NCBI GenBank assembly: GCA_022842935.1
Contig: JALHOP010000018.1
Location: 40,143-104,142, forward strand
Origin: Myxococcota bacterium
GTDB taxonomy: Bacteria > Myxococcota > XYA12-FULL-58-9 > JALHOP01
Direction: 5' to 3'
DNA length: 64,000 bases
Shown here in pieces: positions 8,290 to 15,686 of the stretch. Under the pieces are notes generated by a model. The model worked only from the letters and a program-made list of their open reading frames with translations, had not been told where the DNA came from and ran no database searches. Position numbers and translations under genes: made by a program. Within the stretch, counting starts at the first letter, position 1. Every line of letters starts with the position of its first letter.

Positions 8290-8496
8290 TCACCCGTCGC
8301 ACGCACACCCTGGCGGCTGGTGACATTCGTAGTCCCGAGAGATGCACGAATCCCCGCACGCCTTGCCTTGTCTGCAAACGCGGCAGCAGGCGGCGGGCGC
8401 GACGCTGGGCTCGTCGACCTCAAAGCACGCATTAGCGGACTGGGCATCTAGCGAGCTGCTACCCAAAAGAAAACTCAGGACAAGACCCAGCATCAT
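8290..8496 (-). CDS. Cys-rich secreted peptide with recurring CC-x2-C...C-x-C motif
   Basis: This 68-residue product, on the strand opposite to its neighbours, has a signal-like N-terminus (MMLGLVLSFLLGSSSLDAQ). It also has nine cysteines, eight of them in a tight C-terminal block (ACCRVCRQGKACGDSCIS, then GCAC). I recognise this block as one that recurs in small prophage-borne and bacterial exported proteins of unknown role. A GGAG lies upstream of the start. It was probably acquired separately (a moron-type gene). Confidence 0.65.
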   Translation of the reverse strand: MMLGLVLSFLLGSSSLDAQSANACFEVDEPSVAPAACCRVCRQGKACGDSCISRDYECHQPPGCACDG

Positions 8497-8678
8497 CGAA
8501 ACGACTCCGCTCTCCCCGGTGAGGAGCGTAGCTGGTCGGCGTTAGCTGTCGAGCACGGCGGATTCAGTTAACGGCAGACGCAGTCGGGCACGGCGCGGAA
8601 ACGAAGCTTGCCCGCCAGGCCGGTTGTCCACCACTGTGGAGCGTCGTCTGACCCGTTCGTCGTCGGCAATGAGGCCCC

Positions 8679-9305
8679 ATGGAAGAACTTCAGGCTTACG
8701 CTCTCGCTCTGGAAATCGTCGAGAAGACTCGCGACTCCTACGAGGCCGCGTGGACGCATCTCGTTTGGCTGCTCTCCATTCTGGGCTTCGTGGTTGGCAT
8801 CGCCTTCCCTACGATGCTCGAGATACTGCGGCGCGTGTCCACGAAGGCGGACATCGAGAAGGCGAAGGCTGAGGTCAGGCAAGAGGCTTTCGGGGCGACG
8901 ATGAAAGCGCTGGAAGAAGGGATGAAGCAGTTTGGCGAGGTGAATCGCGAGATACAGAAGTTCGTGTTCGAACAGAACGATCGCATTTCGTATCGCCTCT
9001 ACTTGCTGGAGAACGAACCGCAGCTCGCCGCAAGCGTAGCGCTCAACATGCTCAAGAGGCGCGAGCCTCCGAAGGATTCGCGAGAAGCAGAGGGCGCCCT
9101 GCGGGAGCTTGGGGAGGCCCTACGACGCTCCGCTCCTGGTGGGTATCTGTCGTGGCTGCACGCCGGAGACTTCATCGCTGAAGTCAGAAAAACGCTCGGG
9201 TCGCCGCCGTACGCCGGCCCGGTTGCGAACCTCATCCTCCAGGAACTCGATCGCATCACGAAGCCCAGCTACGTGACGAAGCAGGAGCCCTCGGGGGGAG
9301 GGTAG
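8679..9305 (+). CDS. Membrane-anchored coiled-coil protein
   Basis: The 208-residue protein carries one transmembrane segment (LVWLLSILGFVVGIAFPTML, about residues 28-47). It is followed by a charged coiled coil (VSTKADIEKAKAEVRQEAF... VNREIQKFVFEQNDRI) and a helical C-terminal domain. No catalytic motif is seen. It begins a small accessory region downstream of the fibre genes. Confidence 0.6.
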   Translation: MEELQAYALALEIVEKTRDSYEAAWTHLVWLLSILGFVVGIAFPTMLEILRRVSTKADIEKAKAEVRQEAFGATMKALEEGMKQFGEVNREIQKFVFEQNDRISYRLYLLENEPQLAASVALNMLKRREPPKDSREAEGALRELGEALRRSAPGGYLSWLHAGDFIAEVRKTLGSPPYAGPVANLILQELDRITKPSYVTKQEPSGGG

Positions 9306-9314
9306 GCGCCGCTG

Positions 9315-9701
9315 TCAGCGGCTACGATGGTGCGCGCGTTTGCCAGCGTTCTTGTTCACCCACGTCCGCCCCTCGCGCCCGAGCTGGGCCCATTCGTGCT
9401 CAAGCTGCTCCTGGAGGACCTCGACCTCGGCGGCGACGTTCGGCTGACCCTCGAGCTCGGCCAGGCGCTGGCGTAGCTCGAGGCACTTTTGGGCGCGCGT
9501 GTCCTGCGCCTGCTGCTGTACCGACAGCGGCGTTTCCTTCGCGTCGCGCTCGAGGCGCTCGTATTCGGCGCGGAGCTCACCCAGACGCACGAACGCGCGT
9601 TGCTTGTCGTCGGCGGAGGCGCTGGGGTCGCCCTGGAGGTGGCGAGCGCGCTCCTCGGCTTTCACGATCAGATCGGCGAGCTCGGGGCGGCGGTCGGTCA
9701 T
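9315..9701 (-). CDS. Coiled-coil hypothetical protein
   Basis: The 128-residue, highly charged helical protein is a probable coiled coil over most of its length (LRAEYERLERDAKET, LELRQRLAELEGQ, AEVEVLQEQLEHEWAQL). Its ATG overlaps the stop of the gene before it on the same strand (ATGA, 9698-9701), so the two form a coupled pair. It converges with the membrane-anchored coiled-coil gene. Function is unknown. Confidence 0.55.
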   Translation of the reverse strand: MTDRRPELADLIVKAEERARHLQGDPSASADDKQRAFVRLGELRAEYERLERDAKETPLSVQQQAQDTRAQKCLELRQRLAELEGQPNVAAEVEVLQEQLEHEWAQLGREGRTWVNKNAGKRAHHRSR

Positions 9702-9934
9702 TCGCCCGGAAAGCGGTGCGTGTAGTGCACGATGAGGCCCTCGTCGACCAGCTTGTCTCGCTCCGCGAGGACCGCCTCGACATCCTTTGGGAGTGCATCA
9801 AGGGTCGCGTGCATCCCATGCGCGATGTTGTTGGGGTCGCTTGGCATGACCTGGACCGCTCCGGCCTTCGTCAGTCGTGCAACCGCTTCCGGCCAACGCT
9901 TTACGTCGGCGACTCTTATGCCCCAGGTAGCCAT
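9698..9934 (-). CDS. Hypothetical protein, first gene of a coupled minus-strand pair
   Basis: ATG 9934 is preferred over an upstream TTG because GAGG lies about ten bases before it. The 78-residue protein looks alpha/beta (MATWGIRVADVKRWPEAV, then LTKAGAVQVMPSDPNN) and ends in a helix and short strand. With the downstream coiled-coil gene it has the size and coupling of a toxin-antitoxin pair, but neither protein matches a family I know. Confidence 0.45.
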   Translation of the reverse strand: MATWGIRVADVKRWPEAVARLTKAGAVQVMPSDPNNIAHGMHATLDALPKDVEAVLAERDKLVDEGLIVHYTHRFPGE

Positions 9935-10028
9935 TCCGGTGACCTCAGCCGAAGCGAGAGTGCTCGTCAAGGCATGCCCGGCGACAGCCCAGCGGTGAAC
10001 TGTCGGGCCGGCGTGTTAACGGGCCGTC

Positions 10029-10520
10029 ATGCTCACCAAGGTCGTTCTGCCGCTGCTCTTGCTGGCAACCGGTCTGTGCCTGACCATCGCCGAACATGAC
10101 GGGCTCTTTCCGAACGAAGACCGACTCACGTTCGTTCTCGAACTGAGGGCGACCTACCGCGCTACCGCCGACACCGTGGGCGCCAAAGAGTTCATCGAGC
10201 GGTTCTATACCCCGAAGCGAGGCCGGCCTGCCGCCGCGCCACAGCGCTTCGCTTTGTCGGGAACCGTGGTGGGCGATGTCGTGCACGGCACTGCGGTGCT
10301 CGCGGACGGAGCACCACTGTGTACAATGGCGGACGTTGAGGCGTGGGCTCACGAGTCGCCGGATTGGATCTTCCGGCTAGGCGTCGCGCTTGCATTGATC
10401 GGCGGCGCGCTCGGCCCGGTGGAAGAGCTGCGCGCTGCGGTACGGTCACGGATTCGAGCGCGGCGTCGTGACGACGTGGGGTCCGCACCAGCTTCCCCGG
10501 AGGGTGTCGCGACGGGGTGA
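10029..10520 (+). CDS. Hypothetical membrane protein
   Basis: The 163-residue protein has an N-terminal hydrophobic segment (LTKVVLPLLLLATGLCLTIA), an external region of about 90 residues, a second transmembrane segment (FRLGVALALIGGALG) and an Arg-rich C-terminus. The two-segment topology would place the middle outside the membrane. It lies just upstream of the HEPN pair and could be part of the same accessory island. No family was recognised. Confidence 0.5.
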   Translation: MLTKVVLPLLLLATGLCLTIAEHDGLFPNEDRLTFVLELRATYRATADTVGAKEFIERFYTPKRGRPAAAPQRFALSGTVVGDVVHGTAVLADGAPLCTMADVEAWAHESPDWIFRLGVALALIGGALGPVEELRAAVRSRIRARRRDDVGSAPASPEGVATG

Positions 10521-10571
10521 CCCGACTCCATCGACCAGCAGAGCGCGCGGGTGCTTTCCTAGGGTCAGTGA

Positions 10572-11354
10572 ATGGCAATCAACTACGAAATGCGTCTCCT
10601 GAAGTGGATCCATCCGCACGGCGCCGAGTTCCATGAGCTGCACAAGAAGCTGATTCTCGAGCTGCACGCGGACCCGAATGTCGACAATTCCGAGCTGCGC
10701 GAGGAAGACGCGCGCGTCGCGATCTGGCGCCTGATTTCCAGGGGCTTGGTGGTCCTGAACACGGACTATCAGTCTCACTACAATTGGACCGTCTTTCCGT
10801 CGAGCTCGGGGCGGGCACTGCTGGATGGACTCACGCAAGATCCGGAGGATCCGCTAGGCTACCTCGAAGGTGTACGACGAGCGGTGCCGGACCTCTCGAG
10901 TGACGTCGTCGGCTATCTGCGAGAAGCCGCGATGGCGTACAGCCACGCGCTCTACACGGCCGCTGCAGTCATGACCGGCGTTGCGATGGAAGCCGCAGTG
11001 AAAGATGTTACGGCTCCGTTTGTTCGTTGGCTCAAGTTGCACCTTCCGAAAGCGCGTCTCATCAAGTCCCACGAGGAGGAGCGCACCAGCTACGAGAGTA
11101 AGCTCGCGGACTTTCGCAAAGCGCTCGAGGAAGTCCGCACTCAACTGCCTCACCCGATCGACAAGAGCCTGGACATCCAGCTCGGCGCGTCAGCCGACAT
11201 TATACGGCTGACTCGAAACGACGCCGGGCACCCGAACGGAGTCACGATTCCCCGAGCCGACTGCATGAACGTGCTTCTGATCGCATCAACGGCCTTGACC
11301 CATCTCTACGGCTTGAAACGGTTCTGCTATCAGTCGGCGGCAAGCTCGGAGTGA
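10572..11354 (+). CDS. HEPN-domain protein with N-terminal winged-helix-like region (putative RNase effector)
   Basis: The 260-residue protein has two parts. Residues ~1-80 look like a winged helix (AIWRLISRGLVVLNTDY). Residues ~110-250 resemble a DUF4145/HEPN four-helix bundle ending in R215-NDAG-H220, which fits the R-x4-H ribonuclease motif. HEPN proteins are common toxins and abortive-infection effectors. AGGG lies 7 bases before the ATG. A second HEPN gene follows 3 bases downstream, implying one transcript. Substrate and trigger are unknown. Confidence 0.6.
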   Translation: MAINYEMRLLKWIHPHGAEFHELHKKLILELHADPNVDNSELREEDARVAIWRLISRGLVVLNTDYQSHYNWTVFPSSSGRALLDGLTQDPEDPLGYLEGVRRAVPDLSSDVVGYLREAAMAYSHALYTAAAVMTGVAMEAAVKDVTAPFVRWLKLHLPKARLIKSHEEERTSYESKLADFRKALEEVRTQLPHPIDKSLDIQLGASADIIRLTRNDAGHPNGVTIPRADCMNVLLIASTALTHLYGLKRFCYQSAASSE

Positions 11355-11357
11355 GAC

Positions 11358-12545
11358 GTGCGAGATCTCGACGCGGCGGCGTGGCTGCCAGCAATAGCGG
11401 ACTCGGACCCATCGGCACTCCAGGCGTTGTCGGAGGCCGAGGTCACCCTGCTCGAAGCGCGTAAGGCACCGCCTTTGTTCCTCAATGAGGGCATGGGTGC
11501 CGCTGCCGGCGTCCGACCTTCGGATTTGGTGCGCGTTCTTCGTGAAGTCTCGGCAACACACGGCTCAGCCTATGCTCTCGATTGCTGGAACGAGATTCGT
11601 CGCGGACGTCGACCCGGCCGACTCGTTCTCCTTTTTAGCGGCATCGCCGTGGCCGCCGCTGTCGAGCTCGCGCCGGGCGTATCGCTTGTGCCGTTGTCTG
11701 CCCTTGACTCGGCGTACTTCACCCGAATGTACGGGCGACCACGCGGCCGTGTCACCACGGTCAACGGAGCGACTGCAGATGCTGCCCTCGTGTCGACGCT
11801 GGAGATTGACTCGTTTGTGGTGTCGGAAGTCGCTCCCAAAGCCGAGACTGACTGCCTCGAGAAGCTGATGACGATGATGTCGCTGCTTGTCCTATGCTGG
11901 CCCGCTACCCCGGTCGCCGCCGGCTATTGGTGGGAGCCAGAGCGACCCTTTTCGCTCTCGGGCGTCGGGTACACGCTAGGTCATTCGGTCGACGTCCCTG
12001 CGAAATGGGAGCCCACGTTTCTAGGCGACGACGCCCTCGCCGACCTTCGGACGCTGTTGGGGCAATGGGAGCACGTCTCGCACGATGCTCGCGTGGCGTT
12101 CTCTGTACCGTTGACGAGACTAAGTCTTGCCGGCCGTCGCTACGGCTACGTTGACATGGCTATCGAACTCGGCATCGCGATGGAGAGTCTGTTGCTTGAA
12201 GACGACGACAAGGCCGAGCTGTCGTTTCGGCTCGCGGTGCATGCCGCTTGGTTGCTGGGAAAGGATCGCGACGAGCGCCGGGAGTTCTTCAAGATCTTCA
12301 GGTTCCTTTATGGCCTGCGGTCATCGGCGGTGCACCGTGGAGAGCTGAGGGGGCGATGCGATGCGCGGGAGAGCACGCCGCCCTTGTTTCGTGAGAAGTT
12401 CATGCACGAGGTGCTCAGCGAAGGGCGCCGCTTGCTCGTCCTGGTGGCGAAGGCTCGGATCAGTAGCCCGGGGAAATTGGACGAGAAAATTTTCGGCGAG
12501 CCCGAGTTTCGTCGCGGTGAAGGGGCTGGCCCAAGTGCGTCGTGA
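11358..12545 (+). CDS. ApeA-like HEPN-domain protein (putative abortive-infection component)
   Basis: The 395-residue protein starts at GTG 11358, with CGGAG just upstream. Residues ~255-375 form a HEPN-like helical bundle (YVDMAIELGIAMESLLLED, then FLYGLRSSAVHRG) with R321-SSAV-H326 matching the R-x4-H motif. The wording 'YGLRSSAVH' is typical of Apea-like HEPN domains. The N-terminal 250 residues are an unrecognised mixed alpha/beta region, which could be a sensor. Pairing with another HEPN gene inside a phage-like element suggests a superinfection-exclusion operon. Confidence 0.6.
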   Translation: MRDLDAAAWLPAIADSDPSALQALSEAEVTLLEARKAPPLFLNEGMGAAAGVRPSDLVRVLREVSATHGSAYALDCWNEIRRGRRPGRLVLLFSGIAVAAAVELAPGVSLVPLSALDSAYFTRMYGRPRGRVTTVNGATADAALVSTLEIDSFVVSEVAPKAETDCLEKLMTMMSLLVLCWPATPVAAGYWWEPERPFSLSGVGYTLGHSVDVPAKWEPTFLGDDALADLRTLLGQWEHVSHDARVAFSVPLTRLSLAGRRYGYVDMAIELGIAMESLLLEDDDKAELSFRLAVHAAWLLGKDRDERREFFKIFRFLYGLRSSAVHRGELRGRCDARESTPPLFREKFMHEVLSEGRRLLVLVAKARISSPGKLDEKIFGEPEFRRGEGAGPSAS

Positions 12546-12551
12546 CCACTG

Positions 12552-12610
12552 CGACGTTATATGCAAACTGATTTGTGTTGCACGGAAAGTTATGGGCTGG
12601 CATAACGTCG
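12552..12610. promoter_or_regulatory. Inverted repeat, probable operator of the ribbon-helix-helix gene
   Basis: The half-sites cgacgttat (12552-12560) and ataacgtcg (12602-12610) are perfect reverse complements separated by 41 bases, and a related gttat lies between them. The right half overlaps the -10 hexamer of the promoter below. The small DNA-binding protein encoded just downstream would be a natural autoregulator. Confidence 0.45.
12578..12606 (+). promoter_or_regulatory. Predicted sigma-70-type promoter
   Basis: TTGCAC (12578-12583) and CATAAC (12601-12606) are separated by exactly 17 bases. The expected start of transcription falls within a few bases of the GTG at 12615, and no ribosome site is visible, so the transcript may be leaderless. 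Confidence 0.4.
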
Positions 12611-12614
12611 AGCC

Positions 12615-12848
12615 GTGGGGCAACGCGGACCAAAGAAGGGGAGCGGGGGTAGGCCGAAGGGCCTGACCGAGCCCACGCAGCACGTCGCGTTCCGTTTGCC
12701 AACTGCCCTCATCGAGCGCCTCGACGCTCACGTAGTGTCGATGCGCGAGGAACAGCCGGGCCAGACCGTAACGCGGGCGGATGCGGTTCGCAGCCTGCTT
12801 TACAAAGCGCTCGGCGCCGGCAAGTCGAGCACGAAGCAAAAGAAGTAG
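12615..12848 (+). CDS. Ribbon-helix-helix DNA-binding protein
   Basis: The 77-residue protein has a basic, Gly/Lys-rich N-terminal arm. It is followed by a short strand (THVAFRLP-like: QHVAFRLPTALIERLD) and two helices (RADAVRSLLYKAL), the pattern of ribbon-helix-helix repressors. These act as dimers that insert the strand into DNA. The GTG start follows directly on a promoter with an inverted repeat, which fits autoregulation. It may control the accessory or HEPN genes, but this cannot be seen directly. Confidence 0.6.
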   Translation: MGQRGPKKGSGGRPKGLTEPTQHVAFRLPTALIERLDAHVVSMREEQPGQTVTRADAVRSLLYKALGAGKSSTKQKK

Positions 12849-12917
12849 CGCGGACCGTCGTGGTTGCACCCACGGCGATCCGCTTGGACCCAAACCTGTA
12901 TGAGAGGATTGAATCCC

Positions 12918-13412
12918 ATGGAAGCACAGCAGCAAACGTCAGAGCGCGTCAACGATGGCGGCTACACGGAGAACCTGGAGCGTCTTCGCGCGGCCGCGCA
13001 GATGCTCTCCACCGCGCTCACGGGCGCCGACCTGGAAGAGCTCGCCGAGTACGGCGATGGCGCTATCGACCTCGTGCAGGAGGCCATCCAGCACGGCATC
13101 ACGCTAAAGGAAGCAATGGCTTGGCCGAACGAGCGCGAGCTCGTCGCCCTGATGAGCCGCGTCTGGGACAAGAGCGTCGCGGTCGAGGACTGGACGATCG
13201 CGCACCTGGTGCGCCTCATCGACGGCCGGAAGGTTGAGACCTGGGTCGCTGAGTACACGCCGCCGCCAGGACCGCGGGATGTGCTCCTCCACTGCAGGTG
13301 CGAGCGCATCGAGGTGGACGCGAAGAGCTTCGACATCACGCTCACCACTGATGTCCCGCCGCCGGCGGTATTGCTGCGCGCCCTCCGCGCCGCTCTCGGC
13401 GGTGCGTCATGA
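12918..13412 (+). CDS. Hypothetical helical protein
   Basis: ATG 12918 is preferred (GAGAGG about ten bases upstream); ATG 12900 in the same frame is possible. The 164-residue product is acidic and mainly helical in its first two thirds (NLERLRAAAQMLSTALTGADLEELAEYGDG, in parts), then has a strand-rich end (DVLLHCRCERIEVDAKSFDI). No family was recognised. Its stop overlaps the next gene's start. Confidence 0.5.
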   Translation: MEAQQQTSERVNDGGYTENLERLRAAAQMLSTALTGADLEELAEYGDGAIDLVQEAIQHGITLKEAMAWPNERELVALMSRVWDKSVAVEDWTIAHLVRLIDGRKVETWVAEYTPPPGPRDVLLHCRCERIEVDAKSFDITLTTDVPPPAVLLRALRAALGGAS

Positions 13413-13675
13413 TGGCGACCAGCTACGTCGTTGCGGTGGTCCCCGGCTCGCGACCTGGAAGGGGCACCGTGCTCCCGGGATACGACGGGACGGAGACCTG
13501 GCTGGTGGTTTCTCCAGAGGCGGCGGACGCCGACGAGCGCGCGTTGCTTCGGCTGGCGCAGGAGCGGCTCCACCTCACGGAGTCGGCGGTCCGCGCCGAG
13601 CGGCTGTTCTACCGCCAAGCAGCTGGCGGTCAGCTCAAGCTCGAGCGCGCCGAGCGCTGCCAGCCAAACACGTGA
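13409..13675 (+). CDS. Hypothetical protein, 88 residues
   Basis: The start overlaps the previous stop (ATGATG at 13409). The product begins with strands (TSYVVAVVPGSRPG, TETWLVVSPEAADA) and ends in a charged helix. It is the last gene that I would place in the phage-like element. A 10-bp inverted repeat follows 5 bases after its stop. Confidence 0.5.
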   Translation: MMATSYVVAVVPGSRPGRGTVLPGYDGTETWLVVSPEAADADERALLRLAQERLHLTESAVRAERLFYRQAAGGQLKLERAERCQPNT

Positions 13676-13680
13676 TCACT

Positions 13681-13724
13681 TGTCCGCTTCCGTGGAATCC
13701 GGCATCGAACCCGAGAAGCGGACA
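13681..13724. terminator. Perfect 10-bp inverted repeat after the last element gene (possible terminator)
   Basis: tgtccgcttc (13681-13690) pairs perfectly with gaagcggaca (13715-13724) around a 24-base loop. No T-tract follows, so intrinsic termination is uncertain. Downstream lies a 10-bp direct repeat gacggtatcg (13731 and 13743), then about 100 bases with no gene I can support. Confidence 0.35.
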
Positions 13725-13848
13725 TCCGGAGACGGTATCGGCGACGGTATCGGACTTCGAGAGACTTAGAAGCCTTAACAATCAGGAGGGGTTAGCCGAA
13801 TGTTTTGTTCCCATTCTTGGCTCCATCTCCCCCGCCTTTGCGTAGCAG

Positions 13849-14358
13849 ATGATGCGGCTCGTAATCGTTGGCATCGTCGCTTGCGCCGCACTTGGGTTGG
13901 CGGTGGTCAGTTATCGCCGGGCACGCGCGGTCGAGGCGGATATCGCTGGCTTGCGCGACGAGCTCAGGGCGCTGTCCGCTGAAGCGGCATTGCAGCGCGG
14001 CACGGAGCGCGTGGTACGAACGGTCATCGACCAGCGGCTGGTACCCAGCGCCGAGGTCGTCGCATCAGTCACTGCGCCCCCGCCGGAAAGCTCAGCCGCG
14101 GAGCGTTTCGAACGCGATGCCGCACGCGATCCACGGCGGCGCGCCGACGTCATGAGCGTCATGGACGAGGCGCGTCTCGAGGTCGACAGTGTCGAGTGCA
14201 ACGCCACCATGTGCGCCATCGAGGCGACGACGAGCCGCGTCGATGCCGCACAGTTCGTCGATGCGGTCTCGGAGGCACTGGGGCCAGGCTTCGTCCTGGA
14301 GATGGTTTACAACGACGCAGGGCCGGAGCACCGCCGCATCATCATCTACGCTCGTTAA
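13849..14358 (+). CDS. Membrane-anchored periplasmic hypothetical protein
   Basis: The 169-residue protein has an N-terminal signal anchor (RLVIVGIVACAALGLAVVS), then a coiled-coil stretch (EADIAGLRDELRALSAEAAL) and a small C-terminal domain. A Cys pair lies in 'SVECNATMCAIEA' and is probably a disulfide outside the cytoplasm. No ribosome site is obvious before ATGATG. This pattern of anchor, coiled coil and 'VECxxxMC' domain is common in uncharacterised myxobacterial proteins. Confidence 0.6.
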   Translation: MMRLVIVGIVACAALGLAVVSYRRARAVEADIAGLRDELRALSAEAALQRGTERVVRTVIDQRLVPSAEVVASVTAPPPESSAAERFERDAARDPRRRADVMSVMDEARLEVDSVECNATMCAIEATTSRVDAAQFVDAVSEALGPGFVLEMVYNDAGPEHRRIIIYAR

Positions 14359-14423
14359 GAAAAGGAGCTTACGCAGCGCTTTTGAGCGCTCCATGCGTCG
14401 ATGCTCTTCGTGTAAAGGAGCGC

Positions 14424-14885
14424 ATGATGAAAGCTCTCCTCGTGCTACTGGGCGTCTCGATTGTCGCAACAACGGCGCAGGCCGACACGTTCCGCCGTCC
14501 CGGCTCGGCGTGCCAGACCAAAGCAACCACGTATTCGTGGTACTCGTTCGGTCTCGGTCTCAAGAACACCGGCACCGCTTCGTTCTCGGTTGCGTGTCCG
14601 CTCGACGCCCTTGGTGTCGACGCTTCGAACCTCACGAACGTTCGCATTCAGTTCGCCGCCGTCGCCGGCAGCCCGCGTCCCCAGTGCACTTTTTCGGTGC
14701 ACGACGTCGAGGGTAGCGCCATCTGGAAATACACGCTCAACGCTCCCGTCGGGCTCGACGGGTTTCCACTCCTCAACTTTGGTGCCGAGCACGGGCCCGT
14801 GACGCCCCCGACGACAACGGGCGCGTTGATCTGCAACATCCCGCCGGGCGCCGCGCTGTTGTACTACACGTACGAAGACCAGTAA
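14424..14885 (+). CDS. Secreted hypothetical protein
   Basis: AAAGGAG (14414-14420) precedes two ATG codons (14424, 14427). The product has a clear signal peptide (MKALLVLLGVSIVATTAQA) and a mature domain of about 130 residues that looks beta-rich. Several cysteines probably form disulfides (GSACQTK, VACPLDAL, PQCTF, ICNIPPGA). No enzyme motif was seen. It is likely exported and stable outside the cell; function is unknown. Confidence 0.65.
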   Translation: MMKALLVLLGVSIVATTAQADTFRRPGSACQTKATTYSWYSFGLGLKNTGTASFSVACPLDALGVDASNLTNVRIQFAAVAGSPRPQCTFSVHDVEGSAIWKYTLNAPVGLDGFPLLNFGAEHGPVTPPTTTGALICNIPPGAALLYYTYEDQ

Positions 14886-14896
14886 TTGAGCGGGCC

Positions 14897-15640
14897 ATGC
14901 GCCTACTCGTTCTCGTCGTCGTTCTAGCTGCCGCCGATTCGCAATACGGTTTCTCCAACGAGCGTCTCACAGAGGCCTCGTTCGAAGCCGTTACGTCAGG
15001 TTTGCGTCTCCCGGGGCCAACCAAAGATCTCCGAGCGCTATCGGTGGAGGCGCGAGGCACCGCAGTGACGGTGCTCGGCAAGGCGGTGCGCGGTATCGTC
15101 GAGTCGCTGGCGTTCAAGGAACGCTACCGCGCGCACGTCGCCCAGCTCAGACCGAAGGCGCCGCAACCGAAACGCACGCACGAGCAAGTGCTCGCCGAGG
15201 TAAAGAAGCAGGTCGCCGAGCAGAGGGCCGCCGCCGAAAAAGGCCTCGCGCAGCTCGACCCGGCGCAGCGCAAGCAGATCCAGGCGACCATGGATGAGGC
15301 CTACGCGGCTCAGCTCGAGCTGTACAAGGACAAAGACATGGTCGAGATGATGGAGACCCAGCGCGTAGCTAGCGAACAGATGGCCTATGACGAAGCGATG
15401 AAGCGCTACCCGGACGACGTCAATGTAAAGGTCAGGGAACTCTTGGTTTCGTTTCTCGCAGAGACCGAAGGCGTGGACCACTCCGCTAAAACGGTTTCAA
15501 AAAACGGCAAAGAGGTCTTCACCAACGCCGTCAACGAACGCAAGAGTGACCTTTGGAAGCGTGCCTACCGCGCGGGTAAACCGGCGACCGAGGCGGCCCG
15601 GAGTTTTGCGCGCGATTGGCTCGCCGCCCTAGGCAAATAA
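14897..15640 (+). CDS. Exported coiled-coil hypothetical protein
   Basis: The 247-residue protein begins with a short hydrophobic signal (RLLVLVVVLAAADS). A long charged helical region follows (HEQVLAEVKKQVAEQRAAAEKGLAQL, in parts) and a C-terminal helical domain. No catalytic residues are recognisable. It lies 11 bases downstream of the previous secreted-protein gene and may share its transcript. Confidence 0.6.
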   Translation: MRLLVLVVVLAAADSQYGFSNERLTEASFEAVTSGLRLPGPTKDLRALSVEARGTAVTVLGKAVRGIVESLAFKERYRAHVAQLRPKAPQPKRTHEQVLAEVKKQVAEQRAAAEKGLAQLDPAQRKQIQATMDEAYAAQLELYKDKDMVEMMETQRVASEQMAYDEAMKRYPDDVNVKVRELLVSFLAETEGVDHSAKTVSKNGKEVFTNAVNERKSDLWKRAYRAGKPATEAARSFARDWLAALGK

Positions 15641-15686
15641 CCTGCGGGTGAATAGCTTGTGACCGAACCTCAGGGGGAGAGGTCAC

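Larger units (their letters stand above)
1..13800. mobile_element. Right part of an integrated phage-like element (prophage or phage satellite)
   Basis: The segment starts inside an AlpA-type regulator coupled to primase-like and RepA-like replication genes, runs through a chain of small unknown genes with 4-bp stop/start overlaps, and then carries a tail-hub-like protein, a tail fibre and accessory genes. This early-to-late order is phage-like. No integrase, capsid, portal, terminase or lysis gene is visible, so anything of that kind lies left of the window or is missing. The right boundary near 13.8 kb is inferred only from the change to ordinary secreted-protein genes; no attachment repeat was found. 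Confidence 0.6.

Noticed and set aside
9315..9934. Toxin-antitoxin pair
   Set aside because: Size and overlap fit, but neither protein shows a toxin or antitoxin motif; left as hypothetical.
13676..13848. Possible attachment site or tRNA at the right end of the element
   Set aside because: No tRNA T-loop or CCA-type end and no repeat of the left edge could be found; the left edge is outside the window.
13800..13982. 60-codon frame with a good AGGAGG site (13784-13789)
   Set aside because: It is Trp/Arg-rich and overlaps the signal-anchored gene at 13849 in another frame. The ribosome site is notable, but the product looks like shadow sequence.
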